Part shown: positions 1-10,508 of the stretch, piece after piece
Layout of the letters: each line of letters opens with the position of its first letter
How positions within the stretch are numbered: the stretch's first letter is position 1
DNA from: Patiria miniata
Taxonomy: Eukaryota; Echinodermata; Asteroidea; Valvatida; Asterinidae
DNA: 64,000 nucleotides
Direction: 5' to 3'
Assembly: GCF_015706575.1 (NCBI RefSeq)
Contig: NW_024037065.1
Coordinates: 5,456,001-5,520,000 of the forward strand
Notes under the pieces: generated by a model
Database searches by the model: none
Told to the model about the DNA's origin: nothing
What the model saw: the letters and a program-made list of their open reading frames with translations, nothing else
Translations under genes and position numbers: made by a program

Positions 1-1056
1 CACGATTACATGTCTAAATGACACTGTAAATATGTTCAGTTCTCTTGTCCAACTTGTCTCTCATTTTAAAAGGGTCTTTAAACAGTGGAAACACCAACGG
101 TTGCAGGATATTTTAAATAGCGGCCATCTTGAAACAAATAAAAAATAATAATAAAAGGTTTGTTTCCTCCTCTTTTTCAAAAACCCGGACGAGAAACATG
201 TTTTTTTTTATTCGGCCTAAAAGTTGCTTTAATTTTAAGACAGTTACATATTTAGCTTGCTGTTCTTTAACACATTTTTGGTTTCACGTGAAATTTTGAC
301 TTGCATAAAGTCTGGTGGCTTTTACCCTTATTGGTTGAACACTTGCAATCTTAGGCACATATGTTATAGTCTTTTTAACATTTGCACATCGCCCAACCAT
401 GTCCAAATGTTAAAACAGACAATTCGTAGAGTCATAGTTACTCAGACTACATGTGCAAATAGTCTAAATTTTGCAATTTCAAAAAATCATACTACAGCAA
501 CACGCTAGTACTGCGCCACCATGCGCGCACCGTACCAGTCCCCGCAAGTTGTTGATGACTATTGTTTAAAATTACATATGGTAACATAGCTAGAGGGGTA
601 TTAAAAAAAATGAAATTAATTGTGAATTCATAATTTTTGGCTTAAGACGATTTGGGCAAAAAAATATTTATAAATGGAATTAATTTTACTTGGCAAGTAT
701 TCCCTTATTCAGGGTGTAGACGCCGATAATGCCGCTCGGATCATTATCAGCATCTAGACTCCACACTGGTTTTGAATACAGTTTAAACAGGGAACAAGGG
801 ACACAGACGTGTTGCATTATTCCGTGTTCCAAGAGCATTTGGATTGGGCAGTGGCGGGGGGGGATAAAAATTCTGATCTGTACGCGAGGGACATTCCAGC
901 TACAAGCACAAACTGCGATAAGTTCCGATAAATGTGTCAAGTTTGCTTGATAAATTCTTCGGGCTCACAGTATGTGGGACTCAGACGCACAACAGCATTC
1001 TGTGTTCCACTCGCTCTCTCTCCCACAATTACTCATATTATACCTTTTCATTTCAG
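1..1056. other. No gene recognised; probable intron or flank of the BEN gene
   Basis: I see no coding region with support here. Reading frames are short and of low complexity. A stretch near 965-1010 (GTGGGACTCAGACGCAC, then TGTGTTCCAC) resembles one at about 29395-29435, so it is probably part of a dispersed repeat. The region ends in a pyrimidine tract and AG at 1056 that looks like a splice acceptor for the exon that follows. Confidence 0.4.
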
Positions 1057-2174
1057 AACAAGAATAAGGCGAAAGCACTCTACAGCGGCCCCCAGCTCCT
1101 GAAGATGACCCTGGAGTTTTCGACTTTATGGAGGAGCTGGGGGACAGCTGCCTTGAGGGAGCTGTGGAAGATGGGGGAAGTGGACCTGGTGGGTAAACAG
1201 GCGGGGGGTCAGGAGGGGGAACAAGTGGGGGAACAGGAACAGGTGGAGAAAGAGGTGGAGGTACAGGTGAAGAAACAGGTGGAGGAGCAAAAGGGTGGGG
1301 AACACGAGGTGGAACAGGTGGGGGGGGGGAGGGAATTCAACGGGTAGGTGGGGGTTTTGCACACGACATTGTACAGTTTGGGGACGAATTTAATTTTCTC
1401 ACGGCAATGTTTCCCGGGGCAGAGGTTTTCAGAGTGAACGGGTCAAGGAGGGAGTCAAGTATTGGGGATGAAGGGATGGAACATGGGAGTGTGGATGATG
1501 GGGACAAAGGGGAAGATGTAGTACAACCTGGGAGGGGGGGGGGGTAAACAGCAGGGGGAGGAGTTGCAGGGGGAGGAAGGGATCGAGGGCAGGATCCTAG
1601 CCACAATAGCAGCCGTTGAGGCTAGGATCCTGTCGCGTATCGAGCGACTGGAAAGGGCAGTAATTGAAAATGGGGAGGGGGGGGGCAGGGAAATATGAAT
1701 AAAGGTAATGATGAAGGGGACAAAGCAGATCAAATTGATGTACATGTAGCTAAAGATGTTGATGGTAATGATAATGATGACGATGATTCGGATGATGATG
1801 AAATTGATGGGGTCCCAAGGGGGGTTGCGTATACATACTTTACTGTACAGGAACTGAAGACGCTTAAGGCAAATAGCCGAAGTAAAGTTAATTTCTGTGT
1901 ACATTTGGTGAAGAAGCTGTTCAATTCTGTAGAGCTGCGTCAAGGCAGGATCATGGGCAGAAGCGAAGGACCGGGCGGCCCTGTGTTGCAGTTAGACCCG
2001 CAACGCATGGCCATCGTTCAGCACAACCTTTTTCGGGTTGTCCGAGTCATGGACAGGAAGGACCTGTGGCGGAGATGCTGTGTCTCCGTAGATGCTGCCG
2101 GCAGAGAACTTAAGTGGCAGCATCAGCGGAGACACACTGAAGGCTATGTATTTTTTTTCTTGAAGTTAGAGTAG
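1057..2174 (+). pseudogene. BEN-domain protein, C-terminal part, degenerate (copy 1)
   Basis: After an acceptor-like CTTTTCATTTCAG the sequence encodes, in order, an acidic segment (EELGDSCLEGAVEDGG in one frame), a segment with VQFGDEFNFLTAMFPG, a short coiled coil (ARILSRIERLERAVIE, about 1590-1670), an Asp-rich stretch, and from about 1840 a BEN-like domain (LVKKLFNSVEL, LDPQRM, then VSVDAAGRE). The last ORF starts with ATG at 1695 and runs to 2174. The pieces lie in different frames separated by stops and runs of G, so the gene is broken or badly sequenced. The same order recurs at 41.4-42.6 kb, which supports a real ancestral gene. BEN domains bind DNA or chromatin. Whether this is a host paralogue or a transposon cargo gene is not settled. 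Confidence 0.55.
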
Positions 2175-3273
2175 ATCATTTGTCATTTGTGCATTAAAAA
2201 AAAAAAATTCTGCTTCCTATTACATGGCATTCAACAACAGGGTAGGTAGGTCATATTTCTTTTGGCCATTTTTTTGGGTATAATCATATGAGGTGTCTGC
2301 ATTTAATCAAGGGTAAACGTTAGAAATTGATGGGTCTGGGTGTTTTTTTCTCATATTTCCCAATAAAAAAATAGGATAGGGCTGTAAGATTGTGAAGTTA
2401 GGGAAACCGGAAGAAGAACTTTTTTTTTTTGGCCTTGATAACTGTTGTTTCCCATTGGAACTTAACTTGTTTTGTTTGCTGCCCGCAACGACGACTTTTC
2501 CACAAATATCACGTTCGGGTCGAAACAGGACCTGAAAAATAGCTCTCAAAAGTAACCTTTGTACTCATTTCATGACACAAACAATAGTCGTTTATATTTC
2601 ATCGCACCTTAGGCTACATATACCCAAGAAATGACGGACATGTTTTCTAGCATTCCACAACCTCTTTAATGATAATGATTGCCAAATGTGGTTTTACTAG
2701 ATAGCCAAGGTCCTTGAATATAAAGCAACTTGAATTTTCAACACTAAAAGATTAATAAAATGAAAAGAAATGACGTTTGGCATTTTTAAATTTTAATGGT
2801 GCTGAGCCATTTTTGCTGGATTTTAAAATTGTATGCTGACATTTGAACTGCCTGATAAAAAAAAAATTCAATTAACCTTAACTTGCTAGCACCTTGTAAT
2901 TTACTAGGAACCTTCCTCAGGCCTTGCAAATCCCAACACCATGGTAAACTGTGCACATGCATGTAGACAGTTGGACTGTTCATTTGCGATATGCCTTGTC
3001 AAACTTAAACTTTAAAGCGCAGTCAGTTTACAGGTATAGCACTCGTCCTAATAGATCCCAACAAACTATGGGCTGATCGGGGATCATTAGGGTTAGTGTC
3101 GGCCAAACAGAAAAATTATAAAAATTGAAATTACAATTGAAAACTAATAATCCACGTGGCTATGTGGTTCATATTGAGTCTTGGTCAAATGCAACCCTTG
3201 ATCCTGCCTTGGCTGTTTTTCACTGTACATGTAATTTGTAATTTTGCAACATTTGTAGTTTACCTTAACATGC
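2175..3273. other. Intergenic, nothing recognised
   Basis: This is AT-rich sequence with homopolymer runs. A TTTTTTTTTTGGCC stretch near 2420-2435 resembles the GGCCAAA MITE terminus described at 36-44 kb, but I could not pair it with a second end. Confidence 0.4.
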
Positions 3274-3784
3274 TTAAGTAAGTTTAAGATTGAAGGGACA
3301 CTGCATCCTGGAATGAGCCCAATGGGTCTACAGAACGCGCTTTGAACATAATGCTGTTGATCGGAAACAACATTTTAATGTATGATATAAACATCCATAC
3401 AACTATCCTTTGAAAACTGGGCATTTTTGAATTATTCTTGTTTTACACTTTTGCAACCCCAAAAGTCGGCCGTTCATGCCAGTTGTCATTACAGCCATAA
3501 ATTCCAGTTCATCTTTTGCGGACGTGTAAGAAACCACATTTGAGCACATAGGTACCGTGTGTAATTTTATGTGACATACATAATGTGTATCATGTACATT
3601 AACTGAAAAAAACTTGAAAAAACGTATGCGATGTAAAAAACCAGGTTATTTTTTCCCTCTTTTCTTGAGAACGATTAGACATTGGGTTGGTTTTCTTTCA
3701 ACCAGATGTTTGAAATATAAGTAAGCAATCCAAAACATGACAATTTTGTGGATTTCAGGATGCAGTGCCCCTTTAAGTAAGTTT
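3274..3784. mobile_element. MITE-like inverted-repeat element with 12-bp flanking direct repeat
   Basis: Terminal inverted repeats AAGGGACACTGCATCCTGGA (3293-3312) and TTCAGGATGCAGTGCCCCTT (3754-3773) face each other. A direct repeat TTAAGTAAGTTT lies at 3274-3285 and 3773-3784. No coding capacity is seen. The family is not identified, and the flanking repeat may include pre-existing similarity because GCAACATTTGTA also occurs on both sides. Confidence 0.5.
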
Positions 3785-4129
3785 GCAACATTTGTAATTT
3801 TTAAGAATTTACCTGTTTGGGTATTTTTCCATGTCTTTTGTAATTTTTCAACAGTTGTAATTGGCTTTAAAAATGTACCTGAGAAACAGGTATGTTTATG
3901 AAGAGTTACTCTAAACATGTACCGAGTTTCAAAATTTTTCTTCACTCAATGGCCGAGATCTTAGGGGGGGGGGGGCAGATTCTCTGCTTGGTTGTTCCAA
4001 CACAACAACAGTGGGCTATTAATGCATTTACTAATGTACCTACTGTATCAAACACCTTTACATGTATAAAATTACCTTGTTAACATGTACAATGTACCTT
4101 GTATTATAAACAGTAATGGAAAAAAAAGA

Positions 4130-4216
4130 AAACAAAGACTTGGGGCCTAAAATTGTGCCTGTTATAAGCAAGATGTTGTATTAACAGTTCTCTTCTAATC
4201 AGGGTTCGACTGTACA
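4130..4216. mobile_element. One-ended fragment of a pogo/Tc1-like MITE
   Basis: TTGTATTAACAG followed by GGTTCGACTGTA matches the right end of the complete 165-bp element at 22579-22743. Only this end was found here. Confidence 0.4.
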
Positions 4217-4534
4217 TGTAGTTTACACCAGAATGTATGTTCGTCACCAACATTAGTCACGAGTCACAAGTCACCTTATAAACATTCAAAAAGAAGACAG
4301 TTAACCCTTTCTTGTTGGTCAAGAACATGTCACGTGACCAGTTTTAAACGGTCAATAACGAAAAAGACAGGCTGACTAGTTTTCGGAAATGACAAATGAA
4401 ATTTTAACTCCTGTGAAATCTGGAGGCCTTTACCATTTTATTGGTTGAACGCCAACAATCCTCATGCACCATTTGCAATACTATTTTATTGTACCTGATA
4501 CATAATCATGATCAAGCACCGCATTCTAAAGTTC

Positions 4535-5237
4535 CTGTCACACTTTCCCGTATCATAATTCCTTATGAGTTCCTTTCAATACGCAGCCGTACGCTCAAAA
4601 CGTCGAAATATTTTGAATACTTTGACTTATGTGCAACGCACATCTAGCTTACAAGTAACGAATTCAGCGCATCCATTGCGTATGAGATGCGTATGAGTTG
4701 CGTATGCATTGCACAACATTATTTTTCGGGCTGCGAATAGGTCAGTATGCAGTGCGCATGCTGAGCGTATTCCGGACGTACCCGACTTATGCCGACCGCA
4801 TGACTGACGCAATACGTCGGCATTCGCTATGAGTTCATTCAGCGTGCGTTGTATCTGCGCTGCAGGTACGCTATGTATACGTCCAATATAGGCGGCTCAT
4901 ATGCTGACGGGGTGCGTGCCGGGAGGTCAGCGTATTACTGCGTATGAACCGCCTATCCCCACGAACACATAGCGTACTCGTACCGTGCTCGACCGATGCG
5001 GGACCTATGCGCTGCGTATTTATAACTAATGACCTGCTTAACAGCGTAGGCAGTGTAGTTTTGTGCATGCCCAAAACTTTCCGGCATACTGGGCCGTACC
5101 ATGCGTATGCTTGCGTACATAAAACTTACACAAAACTTTAGAGATGCATACGACGTGCGTATTGTGCGTACGACTGCGTATGAGAAAAATGTCAATGCGC
5201 AACTCATAAGGAAAAAGGATACGCAGAGGTGTGACAG
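4535..5237. mobile_element. Foldback/MITE element rich in CGTATG motifs
   Basis: The ends CTGTCACAC (4535) and GTGTGACAG (ending 5237) form inverted repeats that continue inward for roughly 45 bp (CCTTATGAGTT on both arms). The interior has many degenerate TGCGTATG/CATACGCA motifs in both orientations, unlike the surrounding AT-rich DNA. There is no ORF with protein similarity. No certain target duplication was seen. Confidence 0.55.
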
Positions 5238-6032
5238 GGCCCTTACTGGTCCATGTCTCAGGTGTAGGGCAGCCCTTAAAAAGGGGCAAAACATTTTTTG
5301 GTTTTTTTAATAAAACAATAATAATTTAGTTTCACTCAACAGAAACTGTAATTATTTAAAGACACTTGACATAATATGGAAACGTAATATATGTATAATA
5401 CTACCATTCAGTATTTCATAGTCAAACTTCAACACCAGCACAGCTGCGTGCTCCATTTTCATTTTACGCTGTAAATAATAATAATAATTATAATATGTAC
5501 AGGACATACTGATGAACGTAAGTTATCTTTAGCATTTGGATTATCAATGAAATAAATTAATAATTGAAGTGGTAAATGTCATATTGATTATACAATTCAA
5601 TTCTTTCCCTATGTGTATTGTCAGGCCTATGAAATCCTGTCTTTTAGCGTACATGTATATGGACCCAATCCCCACAAGATCATTGAACTTGTATGTACTA
5701 CCTTACATCTAAGTTTATATTTCATAGACAAAATTTTACACTTCACCCACCCCTCTTGTGAGAAAAATAAATTACAGGAGGGGAAGATAAAAAAACAATA
5801 ATAAATAGAAACTAAAAAGGAGCGTTCTCTCACCTCCATTTTGTTAAGACTGCCTTTTTCAATTCAAATGCCCTTTTGGCAACGGCTTAACCCCCCCCCC
5901 CAATAATTTCTAAAGAATGCCCTTTTTGCAAGAAGTGCCCTTTTCTTCTGAACAATTGCCCCTTTTTTAAAAAGTGGTGCCCTTTGTGGCATCTGCCGTT
6001 TTGGCTGTTTTTACTGAATTTTGCACACGTAT

Positions 6033-6433
6033 CGCCTTGAAGAGTACCATATATTGGCCGTTTGTGTTCATAATCATGGGGTTTGAATAGCGCCCCCATT
6101 GACAGATAGTCAAAGCCCCCTCCACCCCCCCCCCCCATTATATTTTGCAGAGGCCAAGTGTCAAGAGGAAAAAAACTCTACATTTCACCACAGATGTGCA
6201 AGTGCCCTTTAAAAAAAAAAAAAAAAAAAAAACCGCCTTGAAAAGTACCATATATTGGCCGTTCGTGTTCATAATCTTTGGGTTTGAATAGCGCCCCCAT
6301 TGACAGATAGTACCAGCCCCCTCCACCCCCTTCCCCCAATTAGATTTTGCAGAGGCCAAGAGAAAAAAAAACTGTCTACATTTCACCACAGATGAGCAAG
6401 TGCCCTTTTAACCCCCCCCCCCCCCCCCGATAA
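6033..6433. repeat. 201-bp tandem duplication
   Basis: CGCCTTGAA followed by AGTACCATATATTGGCCG begins at 6033 and again at 6234. Both copies run through a ...TTGAATAGCGCCCCCATTG... block and a C-rich block to AAGTGCCCTTT. C and A homopolymers of up to about 20 nt separate the copies. Confidence 0.7.
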
Positions 6434-6719
6434 CGTACTCTGTCATTTGTTATGTCTTTTATGTCATTTGTTATGTCTTTTATGAAGCTGAGTGTTAATC
6501 GCCTATCAATTACCCCCCCCCCCCCTTTTTGTCACCTTTTTTGTACTACAGAAAAAGGCAATTTTTTTTTCGGATCACCTGATTTCCTCCCTTTTTACTT
6601 CCATTGTGTGTCATTAAATTAATACACCGTACAAAGTCTTGGAAAGATTTGAATTTCCTCTTTCTTGCTTTAATTTTGGTGACTTCTTAGTTGCATACCT
6701 GCTAACTACATCCAACGTA

Positions 6720-6850
6720 TGCATTACAGGATTGTCGCTTGGATTTTGCCTGAGGGTTGGGGATTTTGTATTCAAAAGTGACAATCCCCATGTCTGGTGT
6801 AGGGCAGCCCTTAAAAGAGGGGCAAAACAGTTGATAGGTGCATTACTATA
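6720..6850. repeat. Dispersed repeat copy (related to 5236-5300 and 62690-62860)
   Basis: The block with GGGGATTTTGTATTCAAAAG, AGTGACAATCCCCATG, GTGTAGGGCAGCCC and TTGATAGGTGCATTA reappears on the opposite strand at about 62690-62860. A shorter part is present at 5250-5290. It is non-coding and the family is unknown. Confidence 0.5.
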
Positions 6851-7158
6851 TTGGTTTGAAAATGTGAGTAGGCATTTGCATGGAGCGAGTCTTGAAAATT
6901 CTATAAGGATGGCCGCTGCTTTAATGGACGGCTGTTATCACCATCACAGTTGCACACTTTTTATAGGGAGTCCCGACACTTTTTGGATTTTTTTTATAAA
7001 CCGTGGAAAAAACATTTCAATCATTATCATATATGAGCTTGCAAGTTGGAGATATAACAATTGAAAATGGCAAGATTCAATAAAAACATTGTCATTCAAA
7101 GTCAAAATATGACCTTGAAATATGATATTGAAACACATCTATACACCTTACCCAGACT

Positions 7159-7207
7159 GCGTCTGGCCGTACAGTACTATCGCAAGCTCTGTAGTACGGC
7201 CAGACGC
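7159..7207. repeat. Short hairpin
   Basis: Perfect 14-nt arms GCGTCTGGCCGTAC and GTACGGCCAGACGC flank a 21-nt spacer. Function is unknown. Confidence 0.6.
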
Positions 7208-7750
7208 TCAATGCTTCCACACAGACTGAATTTTTTTCCCACTGATTTAGCGATTTTGCTACAGATTTTGATCGAGATTATCTTTTCATCCAGGACACAA
7301 ATTTCCAACGTTAAGTCCATCATTTGTAATTAGTGCATTTTGTTCGTTTGAAGCAACAAAAGTATTCAAAATCTAATGAAGGATACTGAACAACTTACTT
7401 GATGAAGTTTCATTTTCAGCTTCATATTCCGAGAAAAAACAGCATTCTAGGATCTCAATTTAAAATCAAAAGTTGCTAAATCATGTTTCAAATTGTTTTG
7501 AATTGCAGCTTTACGCGATGTTGCGCACTGATCCAACGAATTATTATAGCAACCGCGCGCACCTGTGCGTCGTTCCAATGATCCGCTCCAATGCTTGTGC
7601 GCGCTGCGCCGAATAACAAAACGAACAACTATAATTTAAATTTTCCTACGTCGGAAATGCCTTCTTTCATTGTAGACCAGTGATTGGAAACATAAACATC
7701 ACGCATAGGCCTTTCTTCTGTTTGTAAACATTGACGCAACGTCTATAAAG

Positions 7751-7972
7751 GGGGTTTTCGAAATCTTTGCTTCGTCTTCGGCTTTACCTCCAACTTCTGA
7801 ATCACTGAGAGGCAAACTTAACAAAAATATTCCAACTTTTGGCTTCAAATCAACCGTTTCAATGTTCTTAAAGCATAACAGGCACCTAAATGTAGCTGGA
7901 GTTTTATACGTTGGGGGCCTAAAATCTCCTTAAGCCGAAGACGTAGCCGAAGCCAGTCGTTTCGAAAACGCT
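7751..7972. mobile_element. Short inverted-repeat MITE, TAAAG flanks
   Basis: GTTTTCGAAA and a GCTTCGTCTTCGGCTT block at the left are mirrored by AAGCCGAAGACG and TTTCGAAAACG at the right. TAAAG occurs on both sides (7746-7750 and 7973-7977), a possible target duplication. It is non-coding. Confidence 0.5.
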
Positions 7973-8460
7973 TAAAGATTCATCGGGAATAGTCAGAATC
8001 TTTTGGTCTGGGAACCAGACTGCCCGCCCTGCAGGTCACGCTGGGAAAACTATGGAAGTTCCAACGCTGCAAAAATGAAGAAGTGTAATTATAGATTACT
8101 AAAATATTATTTGGATGTTGGAAATACAAACTTGTCAACAAAGTTGCAGCAAAACTCCTACAGGCATCTGTTTATTAAGTATTGAGGGCGTTGTGAGAAT
8201 TAGTTTGGGGGGAAAAAATGCTGCCAAAATGCCAACCACTGCTTCAATTTATGCACCCTGCGGCAGCCCATTTAAAACGGCGCCAACGTTTACAAACGAC
8301 CGTACAGCTGCCGTACGCTAACTTCTGCTAACTTTGACGGAATTTTTGTTATAAGAACGAGTTTGCCAGAAAATTTGAAATTTCTGGCAGAATTGTGCAA
8401 AAATGGTTATTTGACAGAAAAACAGCAAATTTGTAAAAAAAAAAAAACATGTTGGTTTGT

Positions 8461-8497
8461 CCATGGAGGAAGGAATAGTCTATTCCTTCCTCCATGG
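8461..8497. repeat. Perfect 37-bp palindrome with 1-nt centre
   Basis: Arms of 18 nt, CCATGGAGGAAGGAATAG and its exact complement, are separated by a single T. Such a palindrome can extrude as a cruciform and is usually unstable, so it is either recent or an artefact. Confidence 0.75.
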
Positions 8498-8799
8498 TTT
8501 GTCTACAAAAGCTTCAATGTTTTCAAACAAACTTTTGCAAAATAGAACAGGTTGCCTGGTCTAGGTGTTGAGGTTCACTGGGAATCGCATTTCACAATTT
8601 TATGTGGCTGTAGATTGTTTATGATGTAATTTGAATATTAAAAAGGGCAATATTACAACATTTGCCTGTGATTTAAAGTTAATAGTGTATTTCGAGTAAT
8701 TCTGGGGAATTTGGCAGATTTTTGATAAATCTGACCGATTTTTGCAGTGCAGTAAGAAGAATTTAGTCATGACCTTACGGTCACTTTGCGTACGCGTAC

Positions 8800-8885
8800 C
8801 ACATACATGTACATGTACATCGCATTAGACGTAGACATGCATGTACATAATTATACATGTACAGTACATTACATGTACACGTTGT
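8800..8885. repeat. Degenerate ACATGT-type microsatellite
   Basis: There are repeated TACATGTACATGTACA-type stretches. The same motif is scattered through the window (for example near 63320) and is common in marine deuterostome genomes. Confidence 0.6.
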
Positions 8886-9191
8886 CACACATGTAGACGT
8901 CAAGGACGTACATTGAAGAAAACGTCAGTCATTATAACAGTTTTCAATAAATGACACCGCCAAACATCGATATTGATGCCAGGTTTTCTCATGGGGGAGA
9001 AAAACAACTCTTGACCAGATAGTCGTAAATATTCGAATGGGCATGAAACTATTCAAGGTAAGTATTTAGGCCTAATTTTAGGGGCTAGGCCTCGTCAATT
9101 GTCATGATTATCGGATCAGTCTTCGATCATCAACGAAATTTATGTTGGTAAAATGGCGTCATAGTATAATCATACGTGGTCAAGCGGTTGA

Positions 9192-9380
9192 CCAATCGCG
9201 AAAATTGTGTGTGATTCACGCGAAATTTCTTAGATTATCGCGTGGGAAACAGCTCCGTGATTCACGCGAAATTTCTTAGATTATCGCGTGGGAAACAGCT
9301 CCGTGATTAACGCGAAATTTCTTAGATTATCGCGTGGAAGTGGACCTATAAAAGGGACGCGGGAAACAGCTCCAGTGTCT
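9192..9380 (+). promoter_or_regulatory. Putative S-phase-type promoter of the Tc1 transposase gene
   Basis: CCAAT lies at 9192-9196, directly followed by CGCGAAAA. Three 46-bp tandem units then follow, with phases at 9214, 9260 and 9306. Each carries CACGCGAAATTTC or AACGCGAAATTTC (an E2F-like TTTCGCG core on the other strand) and TTATCGCGTG. A canonical TATAAAAG lies at 9347-9354, and part of the unit (GGGAAACAGCTCC) recurs just after it. A start site near 9375-9380 would give a leader of about 75 nt before the ATG at 9451. E2F binding and promoter use are inferences. The repeats and the TATA box are seen directly. Confidence 0.6.
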
Positions 9381-9450
9381 GGGTGATCAAAATTCTGCAC
9401 TTGGCATCATAACTCGCTACAGCTCTTACACTAGACAGCGGATCCAAACC

Positions 9451-10424
9451 ATGAATGATGCCGGCGTCTCCAGGAAGGACATTCAGACGGCACTCTCAGC
9501 AAAGGGTATCACTGTTTCTTTGAGTGGCCTTTCATACTTTTTGAAGAAATTGCGGCATGATCCATGTTTAGCAGACTTACCCAAGTCTGGACGCCCTTTC
9601 ACGATTACTGCTCAGATGCGCGACATCATTGAACAGCAGCTGACCCAAAATAATGAGCTTAGTAGCCTCAAATTGCAGAGGGTGATCCACCAAGAAACTG
9701 GGACTGAGGTTTCGGTGGCTGCAATCAAACGCGCGCGAAAAAAGCTTGGGTGGGATTGGAAGCGAACACACTTTTGCCAGCTCATTTCATCAATTAAACG
9801 TCCGCGCCGCATGGAATTCGCAGAGCGTTGTCTGAACAACCGGGACACGTTCCATGATATGATTTGGTCCGATGAATGCTCGGTTCAAATGGAACATCAT
9901 GCCAGAAAGGGTTTCCATAAAAAGAAAACACCAGTTGTCCTCCGGGAAAGCCCAAGCATCCATACAAAGTTCATGTATGGGCTGGAATTTCTAAAAGAGG
10001 TGCAACTGATGTTTTCATTTTTAATGGAAACATGGATGGAGAACTTTATGCAAATGAAATTCTTCGTCAACAGCTCAAGCCTTTCTTGTTGCGCACATTC
10101 CCCTTGGGTCATCGTTTCCAACAAGACAATGACCCAAACCACACCAGCAGAGTTGCGCAGCGCACAATGGCCGAACTGGGCATTAATTGGCGGAAAACTC
10201 AAGCGTCCTCGCCTGACATGAATCCAATCGAAAACCTATGGGCAGAGTTGAAAGACCACTTGCGGAAGCATGTGAAACCATCTACGAAGGAGAAGCTAAT
10301 GGATGGCATTAGAACCTTTTGGAGGGAACATGTCGCACCCGCCAAGTGCAGACGGTACATCGACCATCTCAAGAACGTCCTCCCTGAAGTCATCAAACAA
10401 GAAGGCAAAGCGACCAAATACTAG
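9451..10424 (+). pseudogene. Tc1/mariner-family transposase (DD34E), one frameshift
   Basis: This is a cut-and-paste transposase of the IS630-Tc1-mariner superfamily. The N-terminal part has helix-turn-helix segments (DIQTALSAKG..., SVAAIKRARKKLGW) and the GRPF hinge (SGRPFTIT). The catalytic residues are Asp in WSDECS (9871), Asp in QQDNDPNHTS (10125) and Glu in PDMNPIENLW (10230). There are 34 residues between the last two, as in Tc1. The C-terminus EGKATKY is typical of Tc1 proteins. One base appears to be missing from the G run at about 9943-9947: the frame before it gives ...TPVVLR and the frame after it GKPKHPYKVHVWAGIS. The open frame continues upstream of the chosen ATG without another ATG (RQRIQTMNDAG), so the true N-terminus is uncertain. 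I could not find terminal inverted repeats. It is intronless, with a TATA promoter upstream and a histone-type 3' end downstream. Confidence 0.9.
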
Positions 10425-10472
10425 CCTGCAGAGGGGAGCGACAACGACAAGTCGATGTACCAGAAACCAAAC

Positions 10473-10508
10473 GGTTCTTTTCAGAGCCACACATTTTCAA
10501 AAAAGAGA
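10473..10508 (+). promoter_or_regulatory. Histone-type mRNA 3' stem-loop plus purine-rich downstream element
   Basis: GGTTCT-TTTC-AGAGCC (10473-10488) forms a six-pair stem with a four-base TTTC loop, preceded by CCAAAC and followed by ACACA. This is the replication-dependent histone 3' stem-loop (usual stem GGCTCT/AGAGCC) with one G-U pair. CAAAAAAGAGA at 10498-10508 sits where sea-urchin histone genes carry the U7-pairing CAAGAAAGA element. It starts 48 nt after the transposase stop codon on the same strand, a spacing normal for histone genes. No histone coding sequence is visible next to it. In histone mRNAs this structure binds SLBP, replaces polyadenylation and limits expression to S phase. 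Confidence 0.75.

Noticed and set aside
1126-1362. Leu/His/Phe-rich minus-strand frame
   Set aside because: It is the reverse of a G/A-rich low-complexity stretch in the BEN pseudogene. No homology or splice support.
10473-10508. End of a histone gene overlapping the Tc1 copy
   Set aside because: No histone H1, H2A, H2B, H3 or H4 peptide is seen within the preceding 2 kb in any frame. The coding sequence directly before it is the transposase C-terminus.
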